From an uncultured Porphyromonadaceae bacterium (GTDB lineage: Bacteria > Bacteroidota > Bacteroidia > Bacteroidales > Muribaculaceae): a stretch of 22,187 bases of DNA. Positions 17,600 to 22,187 of the stretch are shown here, piece by piece (positions within the stretch are counted from its first letter, which is position 1; each line of letters opens with the position of its first letter). The notes under the pieces are model-generated. The model saw nothing but the letters and a program-made list of their open reading frames with translations. It was not told the DNA's origin and did no database searches. The stretch covers positions 1 through 22,187 of the forward strand of contig UQGP01000037.1 in the NCBI GenBank assembly GCA_900540625.1. Reading direction: 5' to 3'. The position numbers and the translations under genes were made by a program.

Positions 17600-17607
17600 T
17601 AACTTTG
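17600..17607 (+). promoter_or_regulatory. -7 element of the glycogen operon promoter
   Basis: TAACTTTG matches TAnnTTTG exactly and lies 38 bases before the glycogen synthase ATG. The -33 region (near 17576-17580, TATGG) is weak, so an activator may help. The context TTAACTTTG is the same as in the esterase promoter. Confidence 0.65.
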
Positions 17608-17644
17608 CAAATCCAATTCCAATAGACTACATATATTCCTATAT

Positions 17645-19321
17645 ATGGACAAAAATCCAGCAGACACAGACCTGCTTATAGAAACCTCTTGGGAGGTTTG
17701 TAACAAAGTAGGTGGCATATATACCGTACTGTCTACCAAGGCACATAATCTCCAAAGGCAATATCATGACCGTGCTATTTTTATCGGCCCCGATGTTTGG
17801 ACCGCCGAGCACCAATCGCCTTACTTCAAAGAATCCAAGACACTACTTACCGCTTGGCGCAACCAACTGTTGCAACCCGAAGGCGTAAACATCCGCGTAG
17901 GGCGCTGGGAAGTTCCCGGTCGCCCTATTGCTATACTCGTACGCTTCGACGGAATATACGCCATCAAAGACCAAATATATGGGGATATGTGGAAATGGTA
18001 CGGCGTTGACTCTCTGCACGCATACGGAGATTACGATGAAGCATGCGCCTTCAGCATAGCTGCCGCCTATGTCATCAAGGATTTGGCCGATTATATGGCA
18101 CCGGCATCCGGCGAAGCTAAAGTCATTGCCCATTTTGACGAATGGACTACCGGCATGGGACTGCTGTATACCAAGCACTATCTGCCGCGTGCAGCCACCG
18201 TATTCACCACCCATGCCACAAGCATCGGTCGCAGTATTTGCGGCAATGGCAAGCCCCTATATGCCTATTTTCACGGATACAACGGCGACCAAATGGCTGC
18301 CGAACTGAACATGCAATCAAAACATTCGCTTGAAAAAGCCGCTGCACATGCCGCCGACATTTTCACCACCGTCAGCGAAATTACAGCAGACGAATGTGCC
18401 CAACTGCTTGAGCGTCGTCCAGATGTGGTAACGCCTAACGGCTTCGAAAAAGACTTGGTGCCCGGCCCTCGCAAATACGCACAACTACGCAAAAAAGCTC
18501 GTGCACGCATTCTGGAAGTAGCATCAACGCTCACCGGTGTCAAATACGCCGAAGACACTTTCATAATAGCGACAAGCGGGCGACACGAGTATCGCAACAA
18601 AGGTCTCGATATGTACCTCGATGCCACCGAAAACCTGCGCTGCCAGCTATCCGCACTCAAAGACAGCCAACGCCGCATCTTATCACTCATTTTGGTGCCG
18701 GCGTGGTCTTCAGGCCCTCGTCAAGACTTGATGAGCAATTTGGCTGAGGGTATACACCAAAGGCTGCAAGATCCATACCTCACACATTGGCTCAACAACG
18801 ATGACTCCGATGAGGTGACCGTAGGCCTGCGTCGTCTTGGAGTGACCAATGCAAGCGAAGATCGTCTCCACACTATATATGTGCCCTGCTATCTGACAGG
18901 CGAAGATGGCATCTTCGACATAGACTACTACACGATGCTCACAGCGCTGGATGCGACAGTATTCCCCAGCTATTACGAGCCTTGGGGGTACACGCCGCTC
19001 GAAAGCGTGGCTTTCGGCGTACCGACAATCACCACTTCTCTCAGCGGATTCGGTCGGTGGGCAAGATCCTTGGCCAAGGGCGAATACACTACGGGAGGAG
19101 TATGCGTCATAGACCGCGATGACAGCAATTATGACCGGGCTTGCGAAAATATTGCCGCAAGCATTCTCCAATTGTATAAGGCTACCCCCGACAAATTAGC
19201 CATAGTAGCCAAAGCGTGCCGAGAAACTGCGACATTGGCCACGTGGGACAATCTCATAGCTCAGTACATAACTGCATATCGCGATGCTATTGCGAAGGCC
19301 GAAGCACGTCAAAACAAATAA
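17645..19321 (+). CDS. Glycogen synthase, GT3 (eukaryotic type)
   Basis: Extends glycogen by adding glucose from a sugar nucleotide; GT3 enzymes characteristically use UDP-glucose, unlike the bacterial GT5 GlgA. GT3 features are clear. The N-terminal EVCNKVGGIYTVLSTKA (17-33) corresponds to the yeast Gsy EVANRVGGIY segment, with Lys21 in place of its Arg. HFDEWTTG, TVFTTHATSIGR and DVVTPNGFE also match. The acceptor/donor loop is FPSYYEPWGYTPLES, with Glu445 and Glu453 eight residues apart like the yeast catalytic glutamates. At 558 aa it is much shorter than yeast Gsy2 (about 700). The Arg-rich regulatory helix that binds glucose-6-phosphate appears absent: the matching region reads KACRETATLATW. 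It is first in a two-gene unit with the phosphorylase, 97 nt upstream of it. No ADP-glucose pyrophosphorylase is present here. Confidence 0.95.
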   Translation: MDKNPADTDLLIETSWEVCNKVGGIYTVLSTKAHNLQRQYHDRAIFIGPDVWTAEHQSPYFKESKTLLTAWRNQLLQPEGVNIRVGRWEVPGRPIAILVRFDGIYAIKDQIYGDMWKWYGVDSLHAYGDYDEACAFSIAAAYVIKDLADYMAPASGEAKVIAHFDEWTTGMGLLYTKHYLPRAATVFTTHATSIGRSICGNGKPLYAYFHGYNGDQMAAELNMQSKHSLEKAAAHAADIFTTVSEITADECAQLLERRPDVVTPNGFEKDLVPGPRKYAQLRKKARARILEVASTLTGVKYAEDTFIIATSGRHEYRNKGLDMYLDATENLRCQLSALKDSQRRILSLILVPAWSSGPRQDLMSNLAEGIHQRLQDPYLTHWLNNDDSDEVTVGLRRLGVTNASEDRLHTIYVPCYLTGEDGIFDIDYYTMLTALDATVFPSYYEPWGYTPLESVAFGVPTITTSLSGFGRWARSLAKGEYTTGGVCVIDRDDSNYDRACENIAASILQLYKATPDKLAIVAKACRETATLATWDNLIAQYITAYRDAIAKAEARQNK

Positions 19322-19418
19322 CACATACAGCTTCTAACAGGCCATACGACACACCGTTTGGCACATCAAGATTATATCATACACGAAAAAAACAACATCA
19401 AAAAAACTTAACGACAAT

Positions 19419-21977
19419 ATGAAACTACCGGTAAGTAACACCAACGCCCCCGTGTGGCGCGACATGACCGTCAAAGCCGAGCTTCCCAGCCGCCTGAAAC
19501 CGCTGGACGAGCTTGCCCGCAATCTTTGGTGGGTATGGAACAGCGAGGCTAAGACCCTTTTCCGTGACTTAAACCCTGATTTGTGGCGTGCCACGGGCGA
19601 AAACCCGGTGATGCTACTCCAACAACTCACCGCCGAACGTCTCGACGAAATCCTTTCGGACAATGAGCTGCTCACCCGTATCGACGAAACATACATAGCC
19701 TTCCAAGACTATATGAACCAGCCCATGCGCAAAGATATCCCATCGGTATCATACTTCTCGATGGAATACGGTCTGTGCAACTGCCTCAAAATCTATTCCG
19801 GAGGCCTGGGCGTACTCGCCGGCGACTATATCAAGGAAGCGTCCGACTCGCGCGTCGATATGACCGCCGTCGGATTTCTCTACCGTTACGGCTACTTCAC
19901 CCAAAGCCTCAGCGTTGACGGCCAGCAGATAGCCAACTACGAGCCTCAGAACTTCAACCAGCTTCCCATCGAGCAAGTACTCGACAAGGATGGTAAGCCT
20001 ATGATTCTCGAAGTACCCTACCCCGGCCGCATAATCTACAGCCACATCTGGCGCGTCAACGTAGGACGTATGAAGCTGTACCTGATGGATACAGACTTTG
20101 ATATGAACAGCGAGTTTGACCGCCAAATCACTCACCAACTCTACGGCGGCGACTGGGAAAACCGTATCAAACAAGAATACCTGCTCGGTATAGGCGGTAT
20201 CTTGATGCTCAAAAAACTTGGCATCAAGACCCAGCTTTACCACTGCAATGAAGGTCATGCCGCACTGCTTAATCTCCAGCGCCTTGTAGACTATGTACAA
20301 GACGAACACCTGGACTTCAATGTAGCCCTCGAGCTGGTACGCGCTTCCGGCTTATATACCGTGCACACTCCAGTGCCCGCAGGCCACGATTACTTCGACG
20401 AAAGCCTCTTCGGCAAATATATGGGCGAATTCCCCGCTCGCTTGGGCATCTCCTGGAACGACCTGATGAATATGGGCCGTGAAAACCCGGATACCCCCGA
20501 GCGTTTCTCCATGAGTGTATTTGCGCTCAATACATGCCAGGAAGCTAACGGCGTCAGCTGGTTGCACGGCGAAGTATCCAAAAAGATGTTCGCCGGCATC
20601 TGGAAAGGCTATTCCTGGGAAGAAAGCCACGTAGGATATGTCACCAACGGCGTACACATGCCCACCTGGGCCGCCAGCGAATGGAAGGCATTCTACGCTA
20701 AGCACCTGGGCAAGGAACTCTTTGCCGACCAAAGCAACCCCGAAGCATGGAAAGGCATCTTCAACGTACCCGATGAGGAGATCTGGAACATGCGCATGAC
20801 ACTTAAGAACAAGTTCATCAAGTTTGTCAAGCGCGACTTCAAGGCCAAATGGCTTGCAAACCAGGGAGACCCCTCGGCTGTGATGAAAATCATCGACAAG
20901 ATTAATCCCAACGCTCTCATCATCGGCTTTGCACGCCGCTTTGCCACATACAAGCGTGCACACCTTCTCTTCACCGACCTTGACCGTCTCGACAAGATTG
21001 TCAACAACGAGAAGTTCCCCGTACAATTCATCTTCTCGGGCAAGGCTCACCCCGCCGACGGCGCCGGCCAGGGCCTGATTAAGCGTATCATCGAGATTTC
21101 GCGTATGCCCCAATTCTTGGGCAAAATCATCTTCCTTGAGGACTACAATATGGTAGTTGCCAAACGTCTCGTCACCGGCGTAGACATCTGGCTCAACACC
21201 CCGACACGTCCGCTCGAAGCATCAGGTACCTCCGGCGAGAAAGCCGAGATGAACGGCGTGCTCAACTTCAGCGTACTTGACGGATGGTGGTACGAGGGTT
21301 ACCGTTTCAACGAGAAAGCCGGATGGGCTCTCACCGACAAACGCACCTTCACCGACCAGTCCCAGCAAGACAAACTGGATGCTGCGACAATATACTCCAT
21401 GCTCGAGAACGAAATCATTCCGCTATACTTCGCCAAGAACTCCAAAGGATACTCGCCCGAATGGATTCAGTACATCAAAGGCTCCATCGGCAATATCGCA
21501 CCCCACTTCACGATGAAGCGTATGATTGACGACTACATCGCTAAATTCTACGAGAAGGAAGCTCGTCGCACAAGTCGACTTGCTGCCAACGGATATGCTC
21601 TGGCCAAGGACATCGTAGCTTGGAAAGAGCGCGTAGCCACCGCTTGGGATGGCATCAAGGTGCTTGACATCAAGCAACAAGGCGAAACAGCCAACAGCAT
21701 CACCGGCGACAAGTATCGTGTAGAAGTTAGCCTCGACACCAACGGCTTAGGCCGCGACATCGCTGTCGAACAAGTCGTATACAACACCCAGGACGGCGCC
21801 AACAGCCTCGTTGAGCGACTCCCCTTCAAGGTCATCAAAGAGGAAGGCAACGTCATCACCTACGAACTCGAATCGCGAATCAAAGATCCGGGCGTACTCC
21901 GCTACGGATTCCGCATCTACCCGTGGAACGCCGAACTGCCCCACCGTCAGGACTTTGCTTTCACGCGCTGGATTTAA
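19419..21977 (+). CDS. glgP: Alpha-glucan (glycogen) phosphorylase, DUF3417 type
   Basis: Cytoplasmic GT35 enzyme that releases glucose 1-phosphate from glycogen or maltodextrin with inorganic phosphate, using pyridoxal phosphate. The 852-aa chain begins with the DUF3417 module (residues 10-70, LDELARNLWWVWNSEA), typical of the shorter bacterial and archaeal branch rather than the E. coli GlgP/MalP branch. SVSYFSMEYGLCNCLKIYSG (about 109-128) and FARRFATYKRAHL (about 505-517) are conserved substrate and phosphate regions. The PLP lysine is Lys608 in ASGTSGEKAEMNG, where many homologues read TSGMKAALNG. The last 120 residues form an extra beta-rich domain. Synonymous codons are visibly biased (frequent AAG, CGT/CGC, CTC, GGC), suggesting high expression. 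It is probably co-transcribed with the synthase; a terminator follows. Confidence 0.96.
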   Translation: MKLPVSNTNAPVWRDMTVKAELPSRLKPLDELARNLWWVWNSEAKTLFRDLNPDLWRATGENPVMLLQQLTAERLDEILSDNELLTRIDETYIAFQDYMNQPMRKDIPSVSYFSMEYGLCNCLKIYSGGLGVLAGDYIKEASDSRVDMTAVGFLYRYGYFTQSLSVDGQQIANYEPQNFNQLPIEQVLDKDGKPMILEVPYPGRIIYSHIWRVNVGRMKLYLMDTDFDMNSEFDRQITHQLYGGDWENRIKQEYLLGIGGILMLKKLGIKTQLYHCNEGHAALLNLQRLVDYVQDEHLDFNVALELVRASGLYTVHTPVPAGHDYFDESLFGKYMGEFPARLGISWNDLMNMGRENPDTPERFSMSVFALNTCQEANGVSWLHGEVSKKMFAGIWKGYSWEESHVGYVTNGVHMPTWAASEWKAFYAKHLGKELFADQSNPEAWKGIFNVPDEEIWNMRMTLKNKFIKFVKRDFKAKWLANQGDPSAVMKIIDKINPNALIIGFARRFATYKRAHLLFTDLDRLDKIVNNEKFPVQFIFSGKAHPADGAGQGLIKRIIEISRMPQFLGKIIFLEDYNMVVAKRLVTGVDIWLNTPTRPLEASGTSGEKAEMNGVLNFSVLDGWWYEGYRFNEKAGWALTDKRTFTDQSQQDKLDAATIYSMLENEIIPLYFAKNSKGYSPEWIQYIKGSIGNIAPHFTMKRMIDDYIAKFYEKEARRTSRLAANGYALAKDIVAWKERVATAWDGIKVLDIKQQGETANSITGDKYRVEVSLDTNGLGRDIAVEQVVYNTQDGANSLVERLPFKVIKEEGNVITYELESRIKDPGVLRYGFRIYPWNAELPHRQDFAFTRWI

Positions 21978-22021
21978 CGACTTCCTTTAGTCTTAAAACG
22001 ACACAACACAAGCCATAACTT

Positions 22022-22061
22022 ATATGCCGCATGGGATTAGCCCTATGCGGCATATTTTTTT
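22022..22061 (+). terminator. Rho-independent terminator after glgP
   Basis: ATATGCCGCATGGG pairs with CCCTATGCGGCATAT (one bulged base) around a 5-base loop, followed by seven T (22055-22061). It lies about 45 bases after the glgP stop and ends the glycogen operon. Confidence 0.92.
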
Positions 22062-22091
22062 GAGCGCATTCTTCGAAAAACGGCTTTTGAC

Positions 22092-22146
22092 GCAATATTG
22101 TCCTAAATAAATTTAGGTGACAGCGTAACGATCAACGCCATAGAGC
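22092..22146. repeat. 55-bp inverted repeat, right copy
   Basis: Reverse complement of 1-55 with one mismatch (T22132 against C15). It lies about 30 bases past the glgP terminator in non-coding DNA. The palindrome CCTAAAT-AA-ATTTAGG is at 22102-22117. The following 41 bases carry a run of eight C (22170-22177) and show no further feature. Confidence 0.9.
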
Positions 22147-22187
22147 ATCGCAAAAATCACATTAGAATGCCCCCCCCTAAGCCAATA

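Noticed and set aside
22170..22177. Run of eight C near the right edge as a phase-variable tract
   Set aside because: It is non-coding within the window and no downstream gene is visible, so a switching role cannot be judged.
1..22187. CRISPR array, insertion sequence, phage or defence system
   Set aside because: No regularly spaced direct repeats and no transposase, integrase, Cas or toxin-antitoxin-like protein was found; all long genes are assigned to metabolism or transport.

Overview
The window is chromosomal DNA from a Bacteroidota bacterium, almost certainly order Bacteroidales. Two things point there. The promoters have the phylum-specific form TTTG-N19-21-TAnnTTTG, seen upstream of the tRNA, nrdJ and valS. 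The gene set also fits: a dxs-trkA-trkH cluster, a eukaryote-type GT3 glycogen synthase next to a DUF3417-type phosphorylase, and a GxDLY-type SGNH hydrolase. The balanced base composition and this combination make a Muribaculaceae-like gut organism a reasonable guess, but that family placement is inference.

Layout. A 55-bp sequence at the left edge (1-55) recurs in inverted orientation near the right edge (22092-22146) with one mismatch. Inside lies a tightly packed forward block: valS, a 61-aa two-helix membrane protein, dxs (isoprenoid precursor synthesis), trkA and trkH (K+ uptake). The first four are joined by 1-, 23- and 4-nt overlaps. A secreted GH13 alpha-amylase strikingly like Bacillus subtilis AmyE follows, ending in a strong hairpin terminator. 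A convergent intergenic region of about 450 bp then holds a minus-strand tRNA-Gln(CTG) with its own promoter and terminator, and the terminator of nrdJ. nrdJ is a minus-strand gene for a class II (adenosylcobalamin-dependent) ribonucleotide reductase. An AT-rich divergent region of 448 bp carries promoters for nrdJ and for the next forward gene.

The right third is forward again and concerned with carbohydrates. It holds a secreted SGNH/GDSL esterase, a large secreted GHL10 glycoside-hydrolase-like protein with FN3-like modules, a presumed beta-propeller and a T9SS-like C-terminal tail, then a terminator. After that come a promoter, a GT3 glycogen synthase and an alpha-glucan phosphorylase, ending in another terminator. 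The last two genes form a glycogen synthesis/breakdown pair. The amylase, esterase and GHL10 protein probably act on exported or periplasmic glycans, but there is no SusC/SusD pair in the window, so this is not a classical polysaccharide utilisation locus.

No CRISPR array, transposase, integrase, phage gene or defence gene was seen. Most of the window is ordinary core metabolism. The least explained items are the flanking 55-bp inverted repeats, the small coupled membrane protein, the AmyE-like amylase and the unusual fourth pore loop of TrkH.
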